Source of the DNA: Thermodesulfomicrobium sp. WS
GTDB lineage: Bacteria > Desulfobacterota > Desulfovibrionia > Desulfovibrionales > Desulfomicrobiaceae
Length of the DNA: 64,000 bases
NCBI RefSeq assembly: GCF_027925145.1
Contig: NZ_AP027130.1
Location: forward strand, 186,001 to 250,000
Direction of reading: 5' to 3'
Shown: positions 27,046-33,807 of the stretch, in pieces
Numbering within the stretch: position 1 is the first letter of the stretch
Layout: the number at the start of each line of letters is the position of its first letter
The notes under the pieces: generated by a model
Told to the model about the DNA's origin: nothing
Databases searched by the model: none
What the model saw: only the letters and a program-made list of their open reading frames with translations
Made by a program: the position numbers and the translations under genes

Positions 27046-27075
27046 GCGGGCGTCCCGGCGGACGCCCGCTTTTTT
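27046..27075 (+). terminator. Intrinsic terminator after cysS
   Basis: GCGGGCGTC / GACGCCCGC stem, 6-nt loop, then six T residues. Confidence 0.92.
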
Positions 27076-27080
27076 CGGCA

Positions 27081-27719
27081 TCACACCGGACGTGGTTCAG
27101 GCAGCCGCCACAGCCATTGCCGCACCCAGGCGGCCTTGACCTCCTCCAAGGACACAGGACGTCCCCGTTCTTGCGTGAGCGAGGTCATGCGCACTCCAAG
27201 GCCGCACGGATCGATGAGATCGAAAAAACGCAAATCCGGCGCCACATTGAAGGCGATGCCGTGGAAGGTCACCCCGCGGCGCACCGCGACCCCCACCGAG
27301 GCGAGCTTGGCCCCCCCAACGGTCCACACTCCGGGGTAGCCTGGCCGGCACAGGGCCTCCACACCCAGGGCTGCGGCCACAGCCACGGTGGTTTCTTCCA
27401 GGATGCCCACATGCTGACGTACGCCCATGCCGCGGCTTGGCAGATGCACCACCGGATACACGACGAGCTGCCCCGGCCCATGGTAGGTCACCAAACCGCC
27501 ACGCTCTGTGCGGCGCACCGACACCCCAAGACGCGCCAACTCCTGCGCTGGGGCCTTGATGAGAGAGGCGGCGTCCCGCCGCCCCAAGGTGATGACGTGG
27601 GGATGCTCCACCAGGAAGAGCGCATCCCCCACCGCGCCCACGATGCGCGCCTCCACCCGCTCCAGCATGCGGGCATGGGCGGCATCGAAGTCGAGAAATC
27701 CCAAATCGAGAATTTCCAT
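27081..27719 (-). CDS. lipB: Octanoyltransferase LipB
   Basis: LipB moves octanoate from acyl carrier protein to lipoyl domains. The 212-residue protein has RGGLVTYHGPGQLVVYPVV, the catalytic Lys in GGAKLASVGVAV, the HGIAFNV block and the catalytic Cys in DPCGLG. It converges with cysS across the terminator. No lipA is adjacent. Its 5' end marks the left border of the accessory region. Confidence 0.96.
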   Translation of the reverse strand: MEILDLGFLDFDAAHARMLERVEARIVGAVGDALFLVEHPHVITLGRRDAASLIKAPAQELARLGVSVRRTERGGLVTYHGPGQLVVYPVVHLPSRGMGVRQHVGILEETTVAVAAALGVEALCRPGYPGVWTVGGAKLASVGVAVRRGVTFHGIAFNVAPDLRFFDLIDPCGLGVRMTSLTQERGRPVSLEEVKAAWVRQWLWRLPEPRPV

Positions 27720-27782
27720 AAACCTCCCCTGCCGGCCGCGCCGGCTTCCGGGGAGGTGTGCGGCGCCTTCCTGGCCGCGTCA

Positions 27783-27855
27783 ACCCACTGTCCAGGGGCT
27801 GTTTACACCCACTGTCCAGGGGCCGGTACCGGACAATGATATCGTCCCCCTGGAC
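27783..27855. repeat. Two direct repeats and one inverted partial copy at the island edge
   Basis: ACCCACTGTCCAGGGGC occurs at 27783-27799 and again at 27807-27823, a 24-bp period. A GTCCCCCTGGAC block (27844-27855) is inverted relative to the GTCCAGGGG core. It lies between lipB and the first cassette. It could be an insertion-element end or a recombination boundary; I cannot assign it. Confidence 0.55.
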
Positions 27856-28229
27856 TCAACAATAAAAATGGCATCCGGGATGCATGAAGAGTCGGGATGA
27901 CGGTTGGCAGGACCGTCGGCGTTGGAGTGCTGGCAGCCAAGAACGCCCACAACAACCCAGCCAGAGGCGCGCCCCCCTGCCTGCCGGTGAACCACCGGGA
28001 AAAACCCCGCCTGCGGGCAAAGCTCACCGCACCGCCCCCGCCAATGCGGGAGCAAAGCCCCCAAAGCGGACGCAACACGCCAACCATTGACCCGGCGGGC
28101 AGTTGCGCCAGCCCCAAACACCAACTGCTTTGGCGGGAGACCTGCCCGCCGCCCCAAACCCACCGAAGCGGGGAAACCCAAAGGGGCAAAGCGCCACGGC
28201 CCTCACGCCCGAAAGCCTGCCAGCCCCGT
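27856..28229. other. Non-coding GC-rich spacer at the left end of the cassette array
   Basis: Long open frames run on both strands here because GC content is very high, but none has a ribosome site or recognisable product. I see no attC-like core pair, tRNA or integrase gene in it. It may be the eroded end of the last cassette. Confidence 0.4.
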
Positions 28230-28606
28230 GCCAGACAAAGCGCCCCAGCCAAAACGCCCGCTGACCTTCCCGCACCACGCCTGGCAAGGACATCGCGGGC
28301 AAGACCGCACCGCCCACCAGCCAGCCCGCCCCGAGGACGGAAGAAATGCCCACCAGCGGAAGCTCCACGCCCGGAAAGCCACCTGCCAGGCCAGCGGACT
28401 TCACCCCGCGCACCCCAGCCCAGGCGGACCACGCCCGAGCCAGCAACCCGCTCAAGGCCTGTCGCGGGCGGTGACGGCGGGCAAGGCCCCGCAGCCATCA
28501 CGTCCACGGCCCGGAAGCCGCCTCCTCAGGCAAGACCCCACGTCAGGCGACGCCGCCCACCAGCCCCAGGCGCGCCTGTTTCCCTGTCAAAGTTCCACCC
28601 ATCTGC
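28230..28606 (-). repeat. Degenerate copy (A) of a duplicated GC-rich cassette
   Basis: Closely similar throughout to 33355-33728, up to the adjoining attC site. The reading frame that is open from an ATG in the other copy has lost its start codon here (the ATG region reads CAGGCG), so if the cassette encodes a protein this copy is probably dead. No attC is found on its left side. Confidence 0.7.
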
Positions 28607-28685
28607 GGCTAACGGCCTGCGCATCACCCGCAGGCGAGCCGAGCGCAGCGAGGCGAAGCCTGTCGGGTGCATGCGCGTGTTAGCC
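28607..28685 (-). other. attC-like cassette recombination site 1
   Basis: GGCTAAC and GTTAGCC cores bracket 65 nt of imperfect inverted repeat. It lies downstream of the PUR-like cassette gene, read on the minus strand. Confidence 0.7.
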
Positions 28686-28728
28686 GCCGTTCCATTGGTG
28701 TAAACCACTTTTTATTGTAACCCAAGTT

Positions 28729-29169
28729 TCATTGTTCAGCTTGGTCTTGCATTGGCAACAGCCCCAACTTCGCTAGGCGAGAACGAATGGCACTGGGCTG
28801 CCTTTGGAAGTAACCTGCCAATTCGTCAATACCAATGCCTGCTTGATATTTGATTTTCAATTGCTCGTCTTCTTCAGGTGACCAACGCTCGTATGCCTTT
28901 GGATACCTTTGCCTTACGTCATCAACATTGTACGACTTGGTCTTCACACCCAAGAACTGAAGAGTCTTTTGGAAACCTTCAACAAACGCTTCCAGATGCT
29001 CTTCAAAAATCATTACCCGACTATGCTCGTAACTCGAACCTCCCTGCCTTGATTCGCTGATAACCAAATACTTGGTTCCATCTTTGGCTTCTTTTACGTC
29101 GAAAAAGTAGGTTCGGCTGCCTGCTATCACTTTCTCGGAAAAAAGTTCTTTCTTCTCTTCGTTCGCCAC
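28729..29169 (-). CDS. Cassette gene: PUR-alpha-like (DUF3276) protein with Myb/SANT-like C-terminus
   Basis: A 146-residue protein. The N-terminal part (about 8-75: KVIAGSRTYFFDVKEAKDG, YLVISESR, VMIFEEHLEAFVEGF) resembles the DUF3276/PUR-alpha single-strand nucleic-acid-binding fold. The end, RWSPEEDEQLKIKYQAGIGI followed by AIRSRLAKLG, looks like a Myb/SANT-type helix-turn-helix. The frame is open from a GTG inside the neighbouring attC, but AAGGAG 6 nt before the GTG at 29169 marks the likely start. Both parts suggest nucleic-acid binding; the biological role is unknown. Family match is from memory of the pattern. Confidence 0.72.
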   Translation of the reverse strand: MANEEKKELFSEKVIAGSRTYFFDVKEAKDGTKYLVISESRQGGSSYEHSRVMIFEEHLEAFVEGFQKTLQFLGVKTKSYNVDDVRQRYPKAYERWSPEEDEQLKIKYQAGIGIDELAGYFQRQPSAIRSRLAKLGLLPMQDQAEQ

Positions 29170-29211
29170 TTTTGTCTCCTTGAAGCGAGATGCAAACTTG
29201 CTGGGCAAGGC

Positions 29212-29283
29212 GGCTAACGGCCTGCGCTTCACCTGCGCCGCGCAGCGCAGCGGAGCGGCGTCAGGTGGAAGCGCGCGTTAGCC
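29212..29283 (-). other. attC-like cassette recombination site 2
   Basis: GGCTAAC and GTTAGCC cores around a near-palindromic 58-nt centre (short type, shared with sites 4 and 6). Confidence 0.75.
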
Positions 29284-29311
29284 AGCCCCGTTATTCTTTG
29301 AAATAAGCCTT

Positions 29312-29875
29312 TCAAACAACTCTTTCCATTTCCATCTGACCTTGACGATCAGGACGAATCCAGAATAAAGCAATGTTGGCTTCTCTACATAGTTCAGCCA
29401 ATATATCTCGTCGAATTCTGCCATTCCACTTGCCACTCAGATAGCCACTGCTTTGTGACGTAAATACGAAATCAGCAATAACTTCGGCTCGCCCGTCCTG
29501 CAAGATGCTTGAAATTTGTTTCAATGATTCTATGTCTTCCGACAAAACGCTTTTAAAGCGACGCCTATGTTGTTGAGGTGAGTGCCCCCAACGCTGGAAG
29601 GCTTTTATCTGAACAACAAGTACAGGCTGGACACACCCCAAAATGGTATTGGCTTGGCCTATGACAAGATCAAACTTGCGCTCTCCTCGAGAAACTCCGC
29701 AGAGACGGGTTTCGCTGTAAATTTCTGAAAGCGGACATCCATTTTCGCGAAGCCGACAGTAAAGATAAGCCGCTACGTCTGCTTCCAGCAAAGGAAAGAA
29801 CTTCTTCTGATTGAAAGCATCACACAAGTCTTGTAGAGGCCTTCGGAGTAAGCCAAAAGTGGTCTTGGTATCCAA
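29312..29875 (-). CDS. Cassette gene: putative PD-(D/E)XK-like nuclease-fold protein
   Basis: About 187 residues. A helix with Glu31 (LLEADVAAYLYCRL), Asp69 in ERKFDLVIGQ and a strand with Gln89-Ile-Lys91 (PVLVVQIKAF) together fit the E-D-QxK spacing of the PD-(D/E)XK fold. Later strands include ADFVFTSQSS and ANIALFWIRPD. No ATG fits; TTG at 29875 has GGAGA about 9 nt upstream, so the start is uncertain. It is AT-richer than host genes. Nuclease function is inference from motif spacing. Confidence 0.5.
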   Translation of the reverse strand: MDTKTTFGLLRRPLQDLCDAFNQKKFFPLLEADVAAYLYCRLRENGCPLSEIYSETRLCGVSRGERKFDLVIGQANTILGCVQPVLVVQIKAFQRWGHSPQQHRRRFKSVLSEDIESLKQISSILQDGRAEVIADFVFTSQSSGYLSGKWNGRIRRDILAELCREANIALFWIRPDRQGQMEMERVV

Positions 29876-29907
29876 CTCGAATGCTCTCCATTGTTCACGG
29901 AAGGGCT

Positions 29908-30025
29908 GGCTAACGGCAGGTTTTAGCGGCGGGCGGGGGAATTGGCGGGGAGATGCCAAAGGGCGAACCACGCATTCGGGGCTGAATCCCTTTGGGCGCG
30001 GGGCAACGCCCCCGCCCGTCCGCTG
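29908..30025 (-). other. attC-like site 3, left part, interrupted by IS110 element
   Basis: GGCTAAC core and long-type internal sequence, closely related to site 10. The other core, GTTAGCC, lies at 31685-31691 beyond the insertion. Confidence 0.65.
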
Positions 30026-30275
30026 CACCCTCTCATGATGGCCGGGCCATCATTTTTCCTGGGGGAAACAGGGGCGCAGGTTGGTTTATTCCCAGTATAC
30101 TCGAAATTGGCAGGCAAGCAAGCCGTACAACCGCATTGGCGACCGAGAGTCCCGTGCTGCACCGTGGTTTCCGGCTGCGATGATTTGTCCATTGGTGGCG
30201 CTCCAGGCGACCCCGTTCAGGAAGCTATTCAACCCAGGCGGCCGGGCCTGCCGAAATTTCTCCAGGAGAAGACCG
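30026..30275 (+). ncRNA. Putative bridge RNA region of IS110 copy 1
   Basis: The 250-bp left end has no convincing reading frame but is conserved in all three copies. It starts with a strong palindrome (ATGATGGCC-GG-GCCATCAT). IS110 elements with a long left end are known to encode a structured bridge RNA there that specifies target and donor. At 30160-30172 CACCG-TGG-TTTCC resembles the reverse complement of the attC target (GGAAACGGTG). Transcript and structure are inference. Confidence 0.5.
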
Positions 30276-31655
30276 ATGAGCAAACTCAGCCAACCCAATT
30301 CCACCCTGAGCGAAGCCCGCCCATTCGCCTCGATGAGCCAGGTTCACCCGCACGCCGCCGGAGTGGACCTCGGCGCGCACGAAATCATGGTCTGCGTGCC
30401 GGGCGGGGAGAACACCCAACTGGTGCGTTCCTTCGGCAACTACACCGCCGACCTGCAGTCCATCGCCGCCTGGCTGAAGGAACACCACATCGAGACGGTG
30501 GCGATGGAATCCACCGGCGTCTACTGGATCCCGCTCTTCGAGACGCTCGAAGCGGCGGGCTTCCACTGTTGCCTGATCAGTTCCCGCTCGCTGCGACGCA
30601 TCCCGGGCCGCAAGTCGGACGTGCTGGACTGCCAGTGGATTCAGACCCTCCACTCCTACGGGCTGCTGGAGAGTTCCTTCCGTCCCGAAGCCGACCTGAT
30701 CGCCCTGCGCACGCTGCTGCGTCACCGCGCCCAACTGCTGGAGCATCGCGCCCCGCACGTTCTCCACATGCAGAAGGCGCTGCTGCAAATGAACATCCAG
30801 CTCTCACAGGCGCTGAGCGACGTGACCGGAGTGACCGGCCTGGCCATCATCCGCGCCATCGTCGCCGGGGAGCGCGACCCGCACAAACTCGCCGCCCTGC
30901 GCAACTACCGCTGCCACAAGGACGAAGAAGAGATCGCCAAAGCCCTGACCGGGACATGGCGGGAGGAGCATCTCTTCGTGCTCAAGCAATCCCTGGAGAT
31001 GTACGACTTCTACACCCGCCAGATCGAAGCCTGCGACGCCGAGATCGAGCGCACCTACGCTCAAGTTCGGCCCGGGGAAGACGGCTCGGACGATGACGAC
31101 CTGCCCCCGCTCCCCGAACACAAACGCAAGAGCCACAGCAAGAACGCTCCCCAGGCTGGTCAAATTCGCAGGCATCTCAAGCGCATCTGCGGGGTGGACG
31201 TGACCGCCATCCACGGCGTCGGTGAAGTCCTTGCCCAGGAAATGGTGATGGAGACCGGCACGGATATGTCGAAGTTCCCCAACGAAAAGCATTTCTGCTC
31301 CTGGCTGGGGCTGGCGCCCAAGAACGAAATCTCCGGCGGCAAAGTCCTGCGCAGCGCCACCCTCAAGACGCGCAACCGGGCCGGGCAAGCCTTCCGCAAG
31401 GCCGCGGCTTCTGTCATGCGCTCCGATTGTGTCTTTGGCGTCTTCTACCGGCGCATGAAAGCCCGTCTCGGCCCGGCGCAGGCGGCCGTTGCCACCGCCC
31501 ATCTGATTGCGCGGGTGTATTACCGCATGTTAAAGTTCAAAGTGGAATATCAGCCGTTGACCGTCGAACAATACGAAGCCAAATACCGCCAGCAGCAGGT
31601 CAAATACCTGCAAAAGAAAGCCGCTAAACTCGGCTATCAACTCTCCCCGGCATGA
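30276..31655 (+). CDS. IS110-family transposase (DEDD recombinase)
   Basis: A 459-residue IS110-type transposase. The N-terminal RuvC-like DEDD domain shows GVDLGAHEIMV, the Glu in VAMESTGVYWIPLFE and KSDVLDCQW. The C-terminal half holds the transposase-20 (Tnp2) domain with the helix-hairpin-like ICGVDVTAIHGVGEVLAQEM and the conserved Ser in NEISGGKVLRSATLKTRN. The ATG at 30276 has AGGAGA 7 nt upstream; the open frame extends through the left end but begins here by comparison with copy 2. It appears intact. Confidence 0.93.
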   Translation: MSKLSQPNSTLSEARPFASMSQVHPHAAGVDLGAHEIMVCVPGGENTQLVRSFGNYTADLQSIAAWLKEHHIETVAMESTGVYWIPLFETLEAAGFHCCLISSRSLRRIPGRKSDVLDCQWIQTLHSYGLLESSFRPEADLIALRTLLRHRAQLLEHRAPHVLHMQKALLQMNIQLSQALSDVTGVTGLAIIRAIVAGERDPHKLAALRNYRCHKDEEEIAKALTGTWREEHLFVLKQSLEMYDFYTRQIEACDAEIERTYAQVRPGEDGSDDDDLPPLPEHKRKSHSKNAPQAGQIRRHLKRICGVDVTAIHGVGEVLAQEMVMETGTDMSKFPNEKHFCSWLGLAPKNEISGGKVLRSATLKTRNRAGQAFRKAAASVMRSDCVFGVFYRRMKARLGPAQAAVATAHLIARVYYRMLKFKVEYQPLTVEQYEAKYRQQQVKYLQKKAAKLGYQLSPA

Positions 31656-31677
31656 ATCAGGGCGCTGTTTCCCAGGA

Positions 31678-31691
31678 AGCGCTTGTTAGCC
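31678..31691 (-). other. attC-like site 3, right part
   Basis: AGCGCTTGTTAGCC, the displaced right end of site 3, immediately after the IS. The stop codon of the next cassette gene falls inside the core. Confidence 0.6.
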
Positions 31692-32558
31692 ACCGTTTTT
31701 GTATAAAGGTACGAAATGCTTTTCTAAATCATTTATTGATGCACAAACTACCTGCCAACTAATTTTACATGTATCTTCATCAGGAATTATGCCCTCTTTG
31801 AATTGCTGATAGGGGTGAACCAAATTTCTAAATTCTCGAACCGAATGAGAAAAGCGCTTGACATCAATTTCTAGCCATCCTAATTCAAAAGCCACATCTA
31901 TCATTTGGCTTAATGACCAATCACGAAAAGGTTTTGGTTTTCCAGTATTGTCTTTTGGACTTGCTGATGCACGACAGGCTTTTTCAGGAAATTTCATCAA
32001 TGCCCAGTTCAATATGCCTTCAAGTAAACTGCCCATAAGAATTATAGATGCTAAATATGCTTGATTTTGAAGACATTTATCCACTTCTTCCCAACGTCGG
32101 TCTAATAAATCACTATATTCAGGCTCAACTCCAATCAACTTGAAGTCGGGTTTTGATAAAGTAAATTTATCGCCGTTAGGGAGCAAACTTAATGGGCGAG
32201 ATAAACGGGGCTCAATACTTTTCAAAATAGGCGTTACGCCATTTATTTCAACGCTAAAGCCTTCAGGATTTAAGACTTCATTCAAGCTTTTAAGAGCCAA
32301 TTCCAACTGCTCAACATTTCCTTTATAGGTCTTTGGCGAAGCCAGCCCTAAAATAACTTGCTTCAACTCATCATCTGAACATTGTCTCAAACAGCCTAAT
32401 ACCCAAATTTTTCGAGTTGAACCATCGTGCTGGAATTGTGGTAATCCGACACTTTCAAAAAAACGGGTTAAATACCAACTGCTACGATAAACCGGCGCAA
32501 AGCTTTTATCGTCGCCGCAAATTAATTCGGCTAATCTTTCGAGCGAGAATTCTTCCAC
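31686..32558 (-). CDS. Cassette gene: unknown protein with HEPN-like C-terminus
   Basis: A 290-residue, AT-rich gene. I do not recognise the N-terminal half (SSWYLTRFFESVGLPQF, then IWVLGCLRQCSDDELKQVI). The C-terminal 130 residues are helical, with IILMGSLLEGILNWALMKF and a closing SVREFRNLVHPYQQF, which resembles HEPN-type or abortive-infection C-terminal domains. The GTG at 32558 follows AGGAAA. The frame also reads into the upstream attC (MKRRPLA), which I reject as start. The stop TAA is formed by the attC core. A defence role is plausible, not shown. Confidence 0.55.
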   Translation of the reverse strand: MEEFSLERLAELICGDDKSFAPVYRSSWYLTRFFESVGLPQFQHDGSTRKIWVLGCLRQCSDDELKQVILGLASPKTYKGNVEQLELALKSLNEVLNPEGFSVEINGVTPILKSIEPRLSRPLSLLPNGDKFTLSKPDFKLIGVEPEYSDLLDRRWEEVDKCLQNQAYLASIILMGSLLEGILNWALMKFPEKACRASASPKDNTGKPKPFRDWSLSQMIDVAFELGWLEIDVKRFSHSVREFRNLVHPYQQFKEGIIPDEDTCKISWQVVCASINDLEKHFVPLYKNGG

Positions 32559-32588
32559 AAATGATTTCCTAAATTTTGCAAGGCAGGT

Positions 32589-32660
<72 letters not shown>

Positions 32661-32754
32661 GGCTACTCATCAATGCGAATAATTCACAGATGAGAGTAAC
32701 CACCCTTTCTACTTCTTTCTCTTTGATTTTGCTTTCTCCAAGTTTTCCTTAACT

Positions 32755-33087
32755 CTAAACTTCACAATTTTTTAGATCGTACGGAATGGGTTGATCAAGC
32801 GGAAATTGCACAGCACCTTTTGAGCTTTTATATGCTGAAATTTCCTGTTTGAACCTTTCAATTCCGCTCGGCGTTGGATAGAATCCGATGTGGTTCCTGA
32901 AGGCGGCAAAATGAACCAAATTGCCTTTCAGGTAAAAAGTCGACATTCGGTAGCTAATCTTTTCTTCTGCGTCAGGCGCTGCTTCTCTGATTGTCAGCCT
33001 TATCTTTTCTAAAATCTTTCGAACATTCGGCGGAAAGATGGCAATGTATTCATCAACGTTCTTGGGTGTTGGTGAATCAGTTCCCAT
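32755..33087 (-). CDS. Cassette gene: DUF1801 (YdhG-like) protein with frameshifted C-terminus
   Basis: A 110-residue DUF1801 protein of the frataxin-like YdhG group: PTPKNVDEYIAIFPPNVRKI, YRMSTFYLKGNLVHFAAF, IGFYPTPSGIERF and the closing FPLDQPIPYDL. GGAGT precedes the ATG. After PYDL the frame ends in KNCEV and a stop. The next frame over reads KIVKFRVKENLEKAKSKRKK, the expected family tail, so a 1-nt change in a run of six A residues has probably shortened it. Function of the family is not settled. Confidence 0.78.
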   Translation of the reverse strand: MGTDSPTPKNVDEYIAIFPPNVRKILEKIRLTIREAAPDAEEKISYRMSTFYLKGNLVHFAAFRNHIGFYPTPSGIERFKQEISAYKSSKGAVQFPLDQPIPYDLKNCEV

Positions 33088-33126
33088 AATGATACTCCTT
33101 TGCGGTTTGTATGCGCTTCATCAGCC

Positions 33127-33252
33127 GCCCAACGGTTGGTTTCAGCGGCAGCGGCGGCACGGGCAAGACTCCTTCGCCCAAACTCAACTCCGCTGGCTCG
33201 CGGTGCGTACCTTCAGCGGCGAAGCCGCTGTCCGCTGGAAACGGTGTTAGCC
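33127..33252 (-). other. attC-like cassette recombination site 5 (long type, uninterrupted)
   Basis: GCCCAAC and GTTAGCC cores, 126 nt. It contains GCTGTCCGCTGGAAACGGTG, the sequence that the IS110 copies appear to have entered in sites 8 and 9, so it serves as the empty-site reference. Confidence 0.75.
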
Positions 33253-33699
33253 GCAAATCACAGGCTGGAGCAAGACCCCACCGCCCATAAGCCCAGCCTT
33301 TCGCCGCTGGCAAAGCGCCCTGATCTTCACACCTGATGACTTTATAGCCCCTTGGCAGGCAAAGCGCCATAACCAAAACACCCACCGACCTTCTCTCACC
33401 ACGCCAGGCAAGGACATCGCGGGCAAGACCGCACCGCCGACCAGCCAGCCCGCCCCAGGGACAGGAGAAATGCCCAGGAGCGGAAGCCCCACGCCCAGAA
33501 AGCCACCTGCCAGGCCAGCGGACTTCACCCCGCGCACCCCAGCCCAGGCGGACCACGCCCGAGCCAGCAACCCGCTCAAGGCCCGTCGCGGGCGGTGACG
33601 GCGGGCAAGACGCCTGCGCCGTAGCGTCCACGGCCCACAAGCCACCTGCCCAGGCGAGACCCCGCGCCAGGCGACGCCGCCCACCAGCCCAGGTCGCAT
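33247..33699 (-). CDS. Cassette gene: possible hydrophobic protein in the duplicated GC-rich cassette (copy B)
   Basis: A 150-residue frame spanning almost the whole cassette. Its ATG has AGGA just upstream, and its stop TAA is formed by the attC core, as often seen in cassettes. The product is Gly/Ala/Leu/Trp-rich and could insert in a membrane (LPLLGISPVPGAGWLVGGAV). The high GC content leaves other frames open as well, so coding is uncertain. Similarity to copy A continues through the frame. Confidence 0.35.
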   Translation of the reverse strand: MRPGLVGGVAWRGVSPGQVACGPWTLRRRRLARRHRPRRALSGLLARAWSAWAGVRGVKSAGLAGGFLGVGLPLLGISPVPGAGWLVGGAVLPAMSLPGVVREGRWVFWLWRFACQGAIKSSGVKIRALCQRRKAGLMGGGVLLQPVICG

Positions 33700-33728
33700 G
33701 TTTTCCTGTCAAAGATCCATCCATCTGC
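33355..33728 (-). repeat. Copy B of the duplicated GC-rich cassette
   Basis: Matches 28230-28606 with high identity; both abut an attC-like site on the same side. The two copies sit about 5 kb apart in one orientation, so they are either a cassette captured twice or an internal duplication. Confidence 0.7.
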
Positions 33729-33800
<72 letters not shown>

Positions 33801-33807
33801 TGCCCTT

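Larger units (their letters stand above)
30026..31677 (+). mobile_element. IS110-family element, copy 1 (intact), inserted in attC
   Basis: About 1.65 kb, bounded by comparison with copy 2 and with an uninterrupted site; ends are certain only to about 10 bp. It has a 250-bp non-coding left end, one transposase gene and about 22 bp after it. There are no terminal inverted repeats, as usual for IS110. It sits inside an attC-like site, at the same place as the other two copies. Confidence 0.88.

Noticed and set aside
27897-28703. 268-residue plus-strand frame rich in Pro and Arg
   Set aside because: Runs through an attC site and the duplicated GC-rich cassette; composition is that of GC-rich antisense DNA.
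29942-31096. 384-residue frame overlapping the IS110 transposase
   Set aside because: Out-of-frame shadow, with no DEDD motifs in that frame.
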